Positions 1 through 8,433 are shown, numbered from the stretch's first letter. The stretch: 64,000 bases of DNA from Collinsella sp. (GCA_018381235.1 JAGZSF010000015.1:1-64000), one strand, 5' to 3'. Notes: generated by a model not told the origin, from the letters alone. Numbers and translations: made by a program.

Positions 1-74
1 GGGGGCTCCTGCCTTTTTAGTGCCCTCGGATTGGGTCATAGTGTCTGTCCGCGCCAAAACATCGGCGTTGCCGG

Positions 75-107
75 GCCGGCACTTGGGGACGTTCCTTTTG
101 TGCCGGC
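75..107. repeat. Short hairpin repeat with GGGGAC loop
   Basis: An 8-bp inverted repeat (GCCGGCAC at 75-82, GTGCCGGC at 100-107) encloses a loop containing TTGGGGACG. A second partial copy of the loop sequence follows at about 108-123. The same loop logic recurs at 18992, 44391-44606, 46755 and 47125. Short reading frames across this stretch are not credible genes. Confidence 0.6.
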
Positions 108-139
108 ACTTGGGGACGGTCCTTGCAGCAATCTGTCGA

Positions 140-169
140 TTGAACGTCGTTGTGTGTTCGTGCTATCAT
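140..169 (+). promoter_or_regulatory. Predicted feoAB promoter
   Basis: TTGAAC (140-145) is followed 18 bp later by TATCAT (164-169), which is preceded by TGC to give an extended -10. It is the only good sigma-70-type pair upstream of the feo gene. Start site and use are inferred. Confidence 0.5.
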
Positions 170-183
170 GCATGGTTACAATT

Positions 184-208
184 GGTTAGCCGTGGCAAAC
201 GGTTAGCC
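184..208 (+). promoter_or_regulatory. Tandem GGTTAGCC sites, possible DtxR/IdeR box
   Basis: GGTTAGCC occurs twice (184-191 and 201-208) with a 17-bp period, directly downstream of the predicted -10 and upstream of an iron-uptake gene. GGTTAGCC matches half of the actinobacterial DtxR/IdeR consensus TTAGGTTAGCCTAACCTAA. Neither copy has a full second half, so iron-dependent repression is inference. Confidence 0.4.
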
Positions 209-258
209 AAGGTAAACTAAATGCAACGCCCTGTGGGCGCCGGGGGAGGAACACGGAC

Positions 259-2619
259 GTGAAGCTCGATACACTCGAGATTGGAAAGGACGCCGTTGTC
301 GCATCGGTGGCATCGGACGACCAGGCACTCCGACAGCATATTTTGGACATGGGCCTAACGCCGGGCACCGAAGTCACCATGATGAAGTACGCCCCCATGG
401 GCGACCCGCTCGAGATTCGCCTGCGTGGCTACGAACTAACGCTGCGCAAGGACGATGCCGCACGCATTGAGCTCGTGGATGTGCACGACACCGATACCGG
501 CCCGCGTGCAAACGCCGCAATCGGCACGACGGAGCATCCGGCACTCGGCGAGGGGACGTATTCGCCCCCTGCGGCAAAAACGGCCGTGCCCGAGGGCGCA
601 CCGCTGCATTTTGCCCTTGCCGGTAACCAAAACTGCGGCAAGACCACGCTGTTCAACCAGCTTACGGGCTCCAACCAGCACGTCGGTAACTTTCCCGGCG
701 TGACGGTCGACCGCAAGGACGGCACCATTCGCAACCACCCCGAGGCAAGCGTTACCGACCTGCCCGGCATTTACTCCCTGTCGCCGTACACAGGCGAAGA
801 AGTCGTGAGCCGTCAGTTCATCCTCGACGAGCGCCCAGACGCCATCATCGACATCATTGACGCCACCAACATTGAGCGCAATCTGTACCTGACGCTGCAG
901 CTTATGGAGCTCGACCGCCCCATGGTCATCGCGCTCAACATGATGGACGAGGTGACGGCCAACGGCGGCGCCGTGGACGTCAACCTGCTCGAGAGCCTGT
1001 TGGGCGTGCCTGTTGTCCCCATTAGCGCTGCCCGCAACGAGGGTATCGGCGAGCTGGTTGATCATGCCTTGCACGTGGCGCGGTTCCGCGAGCGCCCCGG
1101 TCGCCTGGACTTTTGCGCACCCGATGGTCCAGACGGCGGTGCGCTGCATCGCTGCATCCACGGCATCGCCAACCTTATCGAGGACCATGCCGCGACGGCG
1201 CACATTCCCGTGCGTTTTGCGGCGACCAAGCTGGTTGAGGGCGACGAGTTGGTGACCGAGGCGCTTCACCTGGACCGCAACGAGCTCGACGCTATCGAGC
1301 ACATCATTACCCAGATGGAGGGCGAGGCCGGCACCGACCGCCTGTCCGCGCTGGCCGATATGCGCTTTAGCTTTATCGGCGACGTGTGTGGGCGCTGCGT
1401 CGTCAAACCGCACGAGAGCCGCGAGCACGTGCGCTCCGTCAAGATCGACCGCATCCTGACGGGCCGCTACACGGCCATTCCGGCGTTCCTGGTGATCATG
1501 GGCCTCGTCTTTTGGCTGACGTTTGGCGTGATTGGCGCGGCGCTGCAGGGACTTATGGAGGACGGCATCGCTGCCATCATCGCCTCGGCCGATGCGGGCC
1601 TCAAGGCGTTCGGAACCAACGACGTGGTGCGCTCGCTGGCTGTCGACGGCGTGCTTACGGGCGTGGGCAGCGTGCTGACCTTCCTACCGATTATCGTCGT
1701 GCTCTTCTTGTTCCTCTCCATTCTGGAAGACTCCGGATACATGGCGCGCGTGGCCTTTGTCATGGATAAGGTGCTGCGTCGCTTTGGCTTGTCGGGCCGC
1801 AGCTTTGTGCCTATGCTCGTCGGTTTTGGCTGCACCGTGCCGGCTATCATGTCGACCCGTACGCTCCCATCCGAGCACGACCGCAAGATGACGGTCATGC
1901 TCACGCCGTTTATGAGCTGCTCGGCCAAGTTGCCGGTCTACGGCTTGCTGTGCGGAGCATTCTTCCCGCAGGCGACAGTTCCCGCCATGGTCTCGCTCTA
2001 TCTGATCGGTATCGCGGTCGGCTGCATTGCCGCCCTGGTGCTCAACCGCACGGCATTTAAGGGCGACCCAGTGCCGTTTATCATGGAGCTGCCCAATTAC
2101 CGCCTGCCGAGCATCAAGACGACAGTGATGCTGGCATGGGATAAGGCCAAAGACTTTATTACCAAGGCCTTTACCATTATCTTTGCCGCTACGGTGGTCA
2201 TCTGGTTCCTTCAGACGTTCGATATCCGCTTTAATGTGGTCGCCGATCAGTCGCAAAGCCTGCTTGCGGGCCTCGGCAGCATCATCGCGCCGGCGCTGGC
2301 GCCGCTTGGCTTTGGCGATTGGCGCGCATCCACGGCGCTCGTCACCGGACTTATCGCCAAGGAGAGTGTCATCTCGACCCTCACCGTGCTTTTGGGCGCG
2401 ACCTCGCCCGCGGCACTGTCGACCATGTTTTCGCCGTTTACCGCTTACGTGTTCCTGGTCTTTACGTTGCTGTACCCGCCCTGCGTGGCGGCCATCGGCG
2501 CCGTCAGGAGCGAGTTGGGCGCGCGCTATGCCGTTGCCGTGTTCGCGTTTCAAGTGACGGTCGCCTGGATCGTGGCGTTTGTCGTGCATTCGGCGGGCAT
2601 ATTGCTGGGGTTGGCTTAG
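259..2619 (+). CDS. feoB: Fused FeoA-FeoB ferrous iron transporter
   Basis: This is a 786-residue ferrous iron uptake protein of the inner membrane. Residues 1-75 form a FeoA-like SH3 domain, normally a separate small protein. The G domain follows, with the P-loop GNQNCGKTT at about residue 120, the switch region HVGNFPGVTVDRKDG, and DLPG as G3. The C-terminal half has the gated transmembrane core, including GFGCTVPAIMSTRTL and the MSCSAKLPVYGLL segment typical of FeoB. The GTG start follows GGGGGAGGA at the right distance. It stands alone behind its own promoter and possible metal-regulator sites. The fusion would tie FeoA to FeoB in a fixed 1:1 ratio. Confidence 0.95.
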   Translation: MKLDTLEIGKDAVVASVASDDQALRQHILDMGLTPGTEVTMMKYAPMGDPLEIRLRGYELTLRKDDAARIELVDVHDTDTGPRANAAIGTTEHPALGEGTYSPPAAKTAVPEGAPLHFALAGNQNCGKTTLFNQLTGSNQHVGNFPGVTVDRKDGTIRNHPEASVTDLPGIYSLSPYTGEEVVSRQFILDERPDAIIDIIDATNIERNLYLTLQLMELDRPMVIALNMMDEVTANGGAVDVNLLESLLGVPVVPISAARNEGIGELVDHALHVARFRERPGRLDFCAPDGPDGGALHRCIHGIANLIEDHAATAHIPVRFAATKLVEGDELVTEALHLDRNELDAIEHIITQMEGEAGTDRLSALADMRFSFIGDVCGRCVVKPHESREHVRSVKIDRILTGRYTAIPAFLVIMGLVFWLTFGVIGAALQGLMEDGIAAIIASADAGLKAFGTNDVVRSLAVDGVLTGVGSVLTFLPIIVVLFLFLSILEDSGYMARVAFVMDKVLRRFGLSGRSFVPMLVGFGCTVPAIMSTRTLPSEHDRKMTVMLTPFMSCSAKLPVYGLLCGAFFPQATVPAMVSLYLIGIAVGCIAALVLNRTAFKGDPVPFIMELPNYRLPSIKTTVMLAWDKAKDFITKAFTIIFAATVVIWFLQTFDIRFNVVADQSQSLLAGLGSIIAPALAPLGFGDWRASTALVTGLIAKESVISTLTVLLGATSPAALSTMFSPFTAYVFLVFTLLYPPCVAAIGAVRSELGARYAVAVFAFQVTVAWIVAFVVHSAGILLGLA

Positions 2620-2660
2620 TATTTTATTGACGGCGCAACCTCTGTGTATCGAATTGTTTC

Positions 2661-2693
2661 GGTCCCGTGTCCGTTACTGACGGATGCGGGACC
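2661..2693. terminator. Hairpin between feoB and the MFS gene
   Basis: GGTCCCG/CGGGACC with an inner TCCGT/ACGGA stem makes a strong hairpin after feoB. No T-run follows. TATAAT at 2701-2706 lies immediately downstream and is a likely -10 for the next gene. It could act as a weak terminator or as a promoter-proximal structure. Confidence 0.35.
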
Positions 2694-2739
2694 GTTGCTA
2701 TATAATCCCCTCCGCTCAAAATGATTGGAGATGTTATAT

Positions 2740-3936
2740 ATGAGTCAGGCAAGGCAAGACGGCATCACGCTCAGGCAGTGGCTCCCGCTCGTCGGGCTCA
2801 CCTGCTGTGCGTTCGTGTTCAACACGTCGGAGTTTATGCCCATCGGCCTTTTGACTGATATCGCCGCGTCGTTCTCGCTCACCGAGGCCCAGGCGGGCAT
2901 CATGATCTCGGTCTATGCCTGGGGCGTCATGCTGCTGTCGTTGCCGCTCATGGTGTTCGCTTCGCGTTTCGAGTTCAAGCGGATGCTGCTGGGCGTGCTC
3001 GCCGTGTTCTCGCTGGGCCAGTTCCTGTCCGCCTTGGCACCGACCTATCCCATCTTAGTCTGCGCGCGCCTGGTGGTTGCCTGCGCGCACGCCGTGTTCT
3101 GGTCGGTCGCCTCGATCATGGCGTCGCGCCTGGTTGACACACGCCACGGGGCGCTCGCTATCAGCATGATCGCCACGGGCTCTTCCATCGCACAGATCTT
3201 TGGCCTGCCGCTCGGTCGCGCCATTGGCTTGGCCGTGGGCTGGCGCATGACGTTTGCCGTGGTCGGAGCGCTGTCTGCTGTCGCGGTCGTCTACCAGGCC
3301 ACGGTGTTCCCTGCCATGCCAGCGGGCGAGCGTTTTACGCTCAAGCAGCTGCCCGAGCTGCTCAAGAACCCGTTCCTCATCGCGCTCTACGCAGTCACGG
3401 TCTTCATGGCGACCGGCTATTACGCAAGCTACAGCTATATCGAGCCCTTCCTGGCGCAGGTCGCGCACGTCGATGCGGGCGCCATTACCATGACGTTGAC
3501 GGCGTTTGGCTGCTCTGGTTTGCTCGGAAGCTGGCTGTTTGGCCGCCTGTTCGATGGGCATCGCTTCCCGTTCTTGGCTATCACGCTCTCCGGCGTGCCG
3601 GTGGCTCTGCTGCTCATGGGTCCGGCCGTATCGTCACTCGCTGCGGTTCTCGCTGTGTGCGCACTGTGGGGTTGCTGCGCCACGGCCTTTAACGTGGCGT
3701 TTCAGGCCGAGCTCATCAAGCACACGCCGGCAGATTCGTCGGCCGTCGCCATGTCGATCTTCTCGGGCCTGTTCAACCTCGGTATCGGCACGGGTACCGC
3801 GATCGGCGGAGCCGTGGTTTCGGGTCCCGGTATCGCCTGGATCGGCTTTGTGGGCGGGGCGATTGCCGTCGTGGGCGTTATCCTCGCCATCACGGTGATG
3901 TTCCCAGCCATCCGCCGCGCCAAGCCCGTCGCCTAG
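2740..3936 (+). CDS. MFS efflux transporter, SotB/YdhP-like
   Basis: This roughly 398-residue integral membrane protein has twelve hydrophobic segments and belongs to the drug:H+/sugar efflux branch of the major facilitator superfamily. The N-terminal FVFNTSEFMPIGLL closely matches the FNTSEF(M/V)P motif of SotB-type arabinose/IPTG exporters and related multidrug exporters. I chose the ATG at 2740 because GGAG at 2727-2730 lies 9 nt upstream; in-frame TTG (2725) and ATG (2731) codons also exist. A TATAAT at 2701 suggests its own promoter. The substrate cannot be told from sequence. Confidence 0.85.
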   Translation: MSQARQDGITLRQWLPLVGLTCCAFVFNTSEFMPIGLLTDIAASFSLTEAQAGIMISVYAWGVMLLSLPLMVFASRFEFKRMLLGVLAVFSLGQFLSALAPTYPILVCARLVVACAHAVFWSVASIMASRLVDTRHGALAISMIATGSSIAQIFGLPLGRAIGLAVGWRMTFAVVGALSAVAVVYQATVFPAMPAGERFTLKQLPELLKNPFLIALYAVTVFMATGYYASYSYIEPFLAQVAHVDAGAITMTLTAFGCSGLLGSWLFGRLFDGHRFPFLAITLSGVPVALLLMGPAVSSLAAVLAVCALWGCCATAFNVAFQAELIKHTPADSSAVAMSIFSGLFNLGIGTGTAIGGAVVSGPGIAWIGFVGGAIAVVGVILAITVMFPAIRRAKPVA

Positions 3937-3951
3937 CCACGTCCCCTCATC

Positions 3952-4018
3952 AGTTGCGGTGGAATAGTTCCTGTTTAAGGCCTTTGAAGGCCCAAGCAGG
4001 AACTATTCCACCGCAACT
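3952..4018. terminator. 67-nt near-perfect palindrome, probable terminator
   Basis: Perfect 22-bp arms (3952-3973 and 3997-4018) flank a 23-nt centre that itself folds (GGCCTT-TG-AAGGCC, 3979-3992). TTATTTT follows on the plus strand. It separates the MFS gene from the GH13 gene and is much longer than an ordinary intrinsic terminator. Confidence 0.55.
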
Positions 4019-4090
4019 TATTTTGGGGGAGGGGATGCGCGGCGGGCATACAATGGATGGCGTTGCGTGAAAGTTACCCGGGAGGTTGCT

Positions 4091-5467
4091 ATGTGGGCAT
4101 ACGAGACGACGTTCTATCAGATCTATCCGCTGGGCTTTTGCGGGGCTCCGCGCGAAAACGCCGCGCCCGTTGCCGAGGATGAGCTCGCCCAGGCTGCCAA
4201 CGCCGCGCCCAACCCCGATACGCCCATCATGAAGATCGCCAAATGGGCCGACTACCTGCAAAAACTCGGTATCGGCGCTGTGCTCATCAACCCGCCGCTC
4301 GAATCCGACAGCCATGGCTACGACACGCGCAGCCTGCGTCATATCGACCGTCGCCTGGGTGGGGATGCCGACTTTGCCGCCGCGTGCGAGACGCTGCATG
4401 CCCATGGCATCCGCGTGGTGCTCGACGCCGTCTTCAACCACGTCGGTCGCGGCTTTTGGGCCTTCCGCGATGTGCAGGAGCGTAAGTGGGACTCGCCCTA
4501 CAAGGATTGGTTCCACATTAGCTTTGACGGCGACTCCTGCTACGGCGACGGCTTTTGGTACGAGGGCTGGGAAGGCCATTTTGAGCTCGTGAAACTCAAC
4601 CTGCAAAACCCCGCCGTGGTCGATTACCTGCTTGAGTCCGTGCGTCGCTGGGCCGAGGTCTTTGGCATCGACGGCCTGCGCCTGGACGTCGCCTATATGC
4701 TCGATCGCGATTTTATGCGCCGCCTGCATACTTTTACCCGTGAGCTCAAGCCCGACTTTGTGCTGATCGGCGAGACGCTCCACGGCGACTACAACCAGAT
4801 CGTCAACGACGAGATGCTCGACTCCTGCACCAACTACGAGTGCTACAAGGGCCTGTACTCCAGCTTTAACTCGGTCAACATGTTCGAGATCGCCCATTCG
4901 CTGCACCGTCAGTTTGGCGGCGACCCTTGGTGCATCTACCGCGGCAAGCACCTACTGTCGTTTGTCGACAACCACGATGTGCCGCGCCTGGCAAGTATCC
5001 TTACCGACAAGTCGTGTCTGCGTCCCGCCTACGGCATGCTCTTTGGCATGCCGGGCATCCCGTGCGTCTACTATGGCAGCGAGTGGGGAATTGCCGGCGA
5101 AAAGGGTGGCCCCGATGGCGACTGGGCGCTGCGCCCTGCGCTCGATGAGCCTGCGCCCAACGAGCTGACGGCGTTCATCACGCAACTCGCACACCTTCGC
5201 TCGGCCGACGACGCGGCTGCCCGTGCTCTCAACTACGGTGCCTATCGCAACGTGGTGATTCAGAACAAGCAGCTGCTGTTCGAGCGCGCCTGTGACGGCG
5301 CGACGGTACTCGTGGCGGTGAATGCCGTGGGTGAGCCTTACACCTTTGGCGCCGGCGAGCTCAACGGCTCCTTCGTCGACCTGCTTGCCGACGATGCGCC
5401 CACGGTCGAGCTGACGGGTACCCTTGAGCTTGCACCCTACGAGGTGCGCTATCTGTTGAGAGCCTAG
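4091..5467 (+). CDS. GH13 alpha-amylase family glycosidase
   Basis: This 458-residue protein has the (beta/alpha)8 signature of GH13. Region I is DAVFNHVG. Region II is GLRLDVA, whose Asp is the expected nucleophile. Region III is LIGETLHG, whose Glu is the expected acid/base. Region IV is FVDNHDVPR, with the transition-state Asp. It probably hydrolyses alpha-glucosidic bonds of malto-oligosaccharides. No signal peptide is visible, so it is likely cytoplasmic. The start is the ATG after GGGAGG (4079-4084); an upstream GTG in frame has no ribosome site. The next gene begins 3 nt after the stop, so the two are probably co-transcribed. Confidence 0.9.
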   Translation: MWAYETTFYQIYPLGFCGAPRENAAPVAEDELAQAANAAPNPDTPIMKIAKWADYLQKLGIGAVLINPPLESDSHGYDTRSLRHIDRRLGGDADFAAACETLHAHGIRVVLDAVFNHVGRGFWAFRDVQERKWDSPYKDWFHISFDGDSCYGDGFWYEGWEGHFELVKLNLQNPAVVDYLLESVRRWAEVFGIDGLRLDVAYMLDRDFMRRLHTFTRELKPDFVLIGETLHGDYNQIVNDEMLDSCTNYECYKGLYSSFNSVNMFEIAHSLHRQFGGDPWCIYRGKHLLSFVDNHDVPRLASILTDKSCLRPAYGMLFGMPGIPCVYYGSEWGIAGEKGGPDGDWALRPALDEPAPNELTAFITQLAHLRSADDAAARALNYGAYRNVVIQNKQLLFERACDGATVLVAVNAVGEPYTFGAGELNGSFVDLLADDAPTVELTGTLELAPYEVRYLLRA

Positions 5468-5470
5468 CCC

Positions 5471-6034
5471 ATGGCCGTGTCTAACGAGGGCTATCAACAT
5501 ATTGAGCATGGGTTTGAGCCCGTGTTCGACCAGCACTCGCGCGTTTTGGTGCTCGGGTCGTTTCCCTCGGTGCTTTCGCGCGCCAATGCCTTTTATTACG
5601 GCAACCCTCAGAATCGCTTTTGGCGCGTGATGGCCGCGTGCCTCGGTGTGCCTGTGCCACCCAACGAGGGCGACCCTTTGGCAAGTGGTGAGCCCGCGAC
5701 GCTCGATGCCTCCATTGCCGCCAAGCGGGCCATGCTGCTGAGCGGCGGCGTGGCCCTGTGGGATGTGATCGAGAGCTGCGACATTAAGGGCTCGAGCGAC
5801 GCGAGCATCCGTAACGTTGTGCCGGCACATATCGAGCGCATTACCGATGCCGCGCCGATCGAGGTCGTTGTCTGTAACGGCGGTACGGCAGGGCGACTCT
5901 ACAAACGCTATCTACAAGAGCGGACGGGGCTACCCGCCATCGTGCTGCCGTCGACGAGTCCTGCCAACGCGGCGTGTCGTTTGGAGCGGCTTGTCGAGCG
6001 TTGGCACGAAGCCGTTGACTGGGCTGTTATTTAA
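5471..6034 (+). CDS. DNA-deoxyinosine / uracil-type DNA glycosylase
   Basis: This 187-residue protein belongs to the uracil-DNA glycosylase fold, most like the hypoxanthine-DNA glycosylase branch. The motifs LVLGSFPSVLSR, FYYGNPQNRFWRVM and the late LPSTSPAN are diagnostic. It would excise deaminated bases to start base-excision repair in the cytoplasm. It starts 3 nt after the GH13 stop, so it depends on that transcription unit. It ends 2 nt from the end of the convergent minus-strand gene. Exact base specificity is inferred from motif resemblance. Confidence 0.85.
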   Translation: MAVSNEGYQHIEHGFEPVFDQHSRVLVLGSFPSVLSRANAFYYGNPQNRFWRVMAACLGVPVPPNEGDPLASGEPATLDASIAAKRAMLLSGGVALWDVIESCDIKGSSDASIRNVVPAHIERITDAAPIEVVVCNGGTAGRLYKRYLQERTGLPAIVLPSTSPANAACRLERLVERWHEAVDWAVI

Positions 6035-6035
6035 T

Positions 6036-6698
6036 TTAGATTTTTGTTTGAGCGTGGGCGCCCAGACGTTTCAGAACGCCTCGCCAGATCGGCGCGGGCA
6101 CGGCTGGCTCGGCGCAAACCATGCCGTCGGTGTCGACGTTGGCGGCATTGCCGCCGCCAAGTCGCTGTGCATGCTCGACGGAGCAGCCCATGCGCACAGC
6201 GCCCACAAGCTTATCCATGGCCTCCGAAAATGGTCGGCGCAAGAGGCCCATGCGTGGGGAATGGCGAAGCGCCGCAATGCCGCTGCCAGCGCAGATGGCA
6301 ACGCCGCCACACCACAATTGGTCATGGCGCTCACATGCCTTGTGCAGGCGAACGGCGGTCTCACGCGCCTGCTCAGTGCCCTCTTGTGCGGCTCGAATCG
6401 CGGCATAGACGCGCGTTCCCGTACCGCCAAAGCGCTCAAGCGCCTGCTCGATAGCTGTCAACGTCTCATCGTCAGCCACATCTTCAATGGCCAGCACGAT
6501 GCCATCGGCAACGCTGCCGGTGTCATTTGCCTTCAAGTCGACTGGGCGGGGGAGTACAGTGCCGGAAAGCTGTGCATAGGCGGTGATGGCATCCTGCAGG
6601 TCCCAGAGCAAAAACTCAAGATCGGCGCTATTGGGAATGCTGATATACGCAATGGTTTGCAGTGTTTTTGGTACATCGCCGCGTGCGGTCGTCTCCAT
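6036..6698 (-). CDS. Unrecognised 220-aa protein, possibly flavodoxin-like
   Basis: I do not recognise this gene with confidence. It is real: AAGGAGG lies just upstream of its ATG, codon use is normal, and it converges tightly with the DNA glycosylase gene. The 220-residue product has no signal peptide or obvious transmembrane helix. Its second half (LWCGGVAICAGSGI, then RRPFSEAMDKLVGAVRMG) recalls C-terminal parts of flavodoxin-type or NAD(P)H-oxidoreductase-like proteins of anaerobes, but the FMN-binding loop is not evident. It diverges from the aminotransferase gene across a 93-bp gap. Confidence 0.6.
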   Translation of the reverse strand: METTARGDVPKTLQTIAYISIPNSADLEFLLWDLQDAITAYAQLSGTVLPRPVDLKANDTGSVADGIVLAIEDVADDETLTAIEQALERFGGTGTRVYAAIRAAQEGTEQARETAVRLHKACERHDQLWCGGVAICAGSGIAALRHSPRMGLLRRPFSEAMDKLVGAVRMGCSVEHAQRLGGGNAANVDTDGMVCAEPAVPAPIWRGVLKRLGAHAQTKI

Positions 6699-6791
6699 GC
6701 TGCCTCCTTTCCGGTTGGTTTCCGTTTAGGTTACACCGTCTGGTGGCGCCCCGCCGCGCTATCCTAGTGCAACCCTTACGAAAGGAACGCC

Positions 6792-7928
6792 ATGCGTCTG
6801 CCCATGAATACCTCGCTTGCCACGCTCAAGCCCTCCGGCATCCGTCGGATTAACGCGCTCGCCGCCCAGCATCCGGGGTGCATCGCGCTCGCGCTCGGCG
6901 AGCCCGATTTTCCCACGCCCGATATGATTAGTGCCGAGGTGACCGCCGCACTGGACCGCGGTGACACGCACTATCCGCCCAACAACGGTCGTCCCGCCCT
7001 GCGTGAGGCGTTATCTGCCTACATGGGGGACGCGGGCCTTACGTTTTCGGCCGACGAGGTCATCCTAACCGACGGCGCTACCGAGGCCCTGTCGGCAACA
7101 TTCATGGCTATGCTCAACCCCGGCGACGAGGTCATTATCCCCACGCCTGCCTTTGGCCTGTACGAAAGCATCGTCGTGGCCAACCATGCCAAGGCGGTCT
7201 TTTTGGATACGGAGCCTGCGCAATTTCAGATTGACGAGGACGCACTTCGTGCTTGCGTGACGCCGGCGACCAAGGCCATTGTCATCTGCACGCCCAACAA
7301 TCCTACAGGCTGCATCCTCAACGCGGCATCGCTCGACGCCGTGGCACACGTGGCAGAACAGGCGGGCATCTACGTGGTCTGCGACGACGTATACAACCGC
7401 CTGGTTTATGTGGATGGCTACGAGCGCTTTGCCCAGCGCCACCCGGCGCTTCGCGATCAGACGGTAGTTATCGAAAGCTTCTCCAAGCCCTGGGCCATGA
7501 CCGGCTGGCGCCTGGGTTGGCTCGCAGCGGCAGCCCCCGTCATCGCCGAGATCGCAAAAGCACACCAATACCTAGTATCGAGTGCCGTCTCCTTCGAAAT
7601 GGACGCCGCAGCCCGAGCCCTGACCGTCGACCCAACTCCCATGCTCGAAGTCTACCGAGCCCGCCGCGAACGCGTGCTCGTAGCCTTAAACGCCATGGGC
7701 CTCGACGTGGTAGAGCCCGCAGGAGCCTTCTACACTTTCCCAAGCATCAAAAAGTTCGGCCTAACCAGCGAAGACTTCTGCATCAAAGCCATCAAAGAGG
7801 CCAACGTAGCCCTAGTCCCGGGCGACTGCTTCGGCACCGAAGGCCACATCCGCCTCAGCTACTGCGTTTCCGACAAAGATCTGGACGAAGGCTTAAATCG
7901 CCTGTCCACCTTCATTTCAACCTTATAG
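6792..7928 (+). CDS. PLP-dependent class I/II aminotransferase
   Basis: This 378-residue fold-type I aminotransferase is of the AspC/aromatic type. It has the substrate loop ALGEPDFPTP, PNNPTG around position 173, the cofactor Asp/Tyr stretch VVCDDVYNRLVY, the Schiff-base lysine in ESFSKPWAMTGWRLGW, and a conserved Arg near the C terminus (HIRLSYC). It transfers amino groups between amino acids and 2-oxo acids; the substrate is not determinable. The ATG follows AAAGGA. The last ~350 nt use many A-ending codons (CTA, GTA, CCA, GCA, CGA, TTA), unlike the first two thirds. The gene abuts a large palindromic element. Confidence 0.9.
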   Translation: MRLPMNTSLATLKPSGIRRINALAAQHPGCIALALGEPDFPTPDMISAEVTAALDRGDTHYPPNNGRPALREALSAYMGDAGLTFSADEVILTDGATEALSATFMAMLNPGDEVIIPTPAFGLYESIVVANHAKAVFLDTEPAQFQIDEDALRACVTPATKAIVICTPNNPTGCILNAASLDAVAHVAEQAGIYVVCDDVYNRLVYVDGYERFAQRHPALRDQTVVIESFSKPWAMTGWRLGWLAAAAPVIAEIAKAHQYLVSSAVSFEMDAAARALTVDPTPMLEVYRARRERVLVALNAMGLDVVEPAGAFYTFPSIKKFGLTSEDFCIKAIKEANVALVPGDCFGTEGHIRLSYCVSDKDLDEGLNRLSTFISTL

Positions 7929-7987
7929 CCCAACGGGACGCAACACATCAGCCCACCGACCCAAGCATTATGAGTGGGGGCGTCAGC

Positions 7988-8191
7988 CAACGAAAACCCG
8001 GGCTGCCCAAAGTCAACGCAGGCACGCGCCGCCGAAGGCCAGGCGCAAGGTTTTCGTAGATTCCGCACGAGCCGAAGAGCACTTAATGTGCTCTTCGTGC
8101 GAGCCAGGACTTGACCGAGCGAAAACCTTGCGCCTGGCCTTCGGCGACGCGTGCTGGATGGTGGAATTGTGTGCAGCCCGGTTTTCCGTTG
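7988..8191 (+). repeat. Conserved-core palindromic element, copy A
   Basis: 35-bp arms (8022-8056 and 8120-8154, one mismatch) flank a 63-nt core. The core holds a perfect inner hairpin GAAGAGCAC-TTAAT-GTGCTCTTC plus TTCCGCACG and CAGGACT. Outer arms (7988-8006 and 8173-8191, 17/19 matching) extend the fold and overlap the -35 of the rplJ promoter. The core is shared with copies at 20845 and 38108, while the arm sequences are unrelated. It lies between the aminotransferase gene and the L10 leader. Confidence 0.8.
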
Positions 8192-8217
8192 ACCGACGCC
8201 GGGGTCCCCGCCATAAT
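8189..8217 (+). promoter_or_regulatory. rplJL promoter
   Basis: TTGACC (8189-8194), 17-bp spacer, CATAAT (8212-8217). This near-consensus pair sits upstream of the L10 leader. The -35 overlaps the outer arm of palindromic element A. Confidence 0.7.
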
Positions 8218-8224
8218 ACTTTCG

Positions 8225-8369
8225 GTTCACGCACGAATCCGCTGCCAGAGACAGCCGGCGCAAACGGGTCTTACCCGCGAGCTTAATGGGACATCCCGCC
8301 AGCCGAGGTGGTCGAGTAGATATGTCTTCTCGCCCCCGTCGCTCATGCAGCGCGGGGGCTTTCTTTTTG
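8225..8369 (+). ncRNA. Ribosomal protein L10 leader with attenuator
   Basis: The transcript from the predicted promoter would contain about 140 nt of leader ending in a strong intrinsic terminator: GCCCCCG at 8332, pairing with CGGGGGC, then TTTCTTTTT. Upstream GC-rich pairing (GCCGGCGCAAACGGGTC..., 8253-8300) resembles the L10 binding region of the known L10 leader family, so L10(L12) feedback on rplJL is expected. Assignment is from position and architecture only. Confidence 0.65.
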
Positions 8370-8433
8370 GACATGCCCCCGTCACGTCCTTGTGGCGGAC
8401 CGTGCCCGGAAAGAATTCGAGGAGGTGTAATTC

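Noticed and set aside
20..220. Short plus-strand reading frame at the window start
   Set aside because: It runs through the GGGGAC hairpin repeat and the feo promoter; no ribosome site and no homology by eye.
8086..8374. Several short frames around 7929-8433
   Set aside because: They lie in the palindromic element, promoter and L10 leader and arise from the symmetry of the element.
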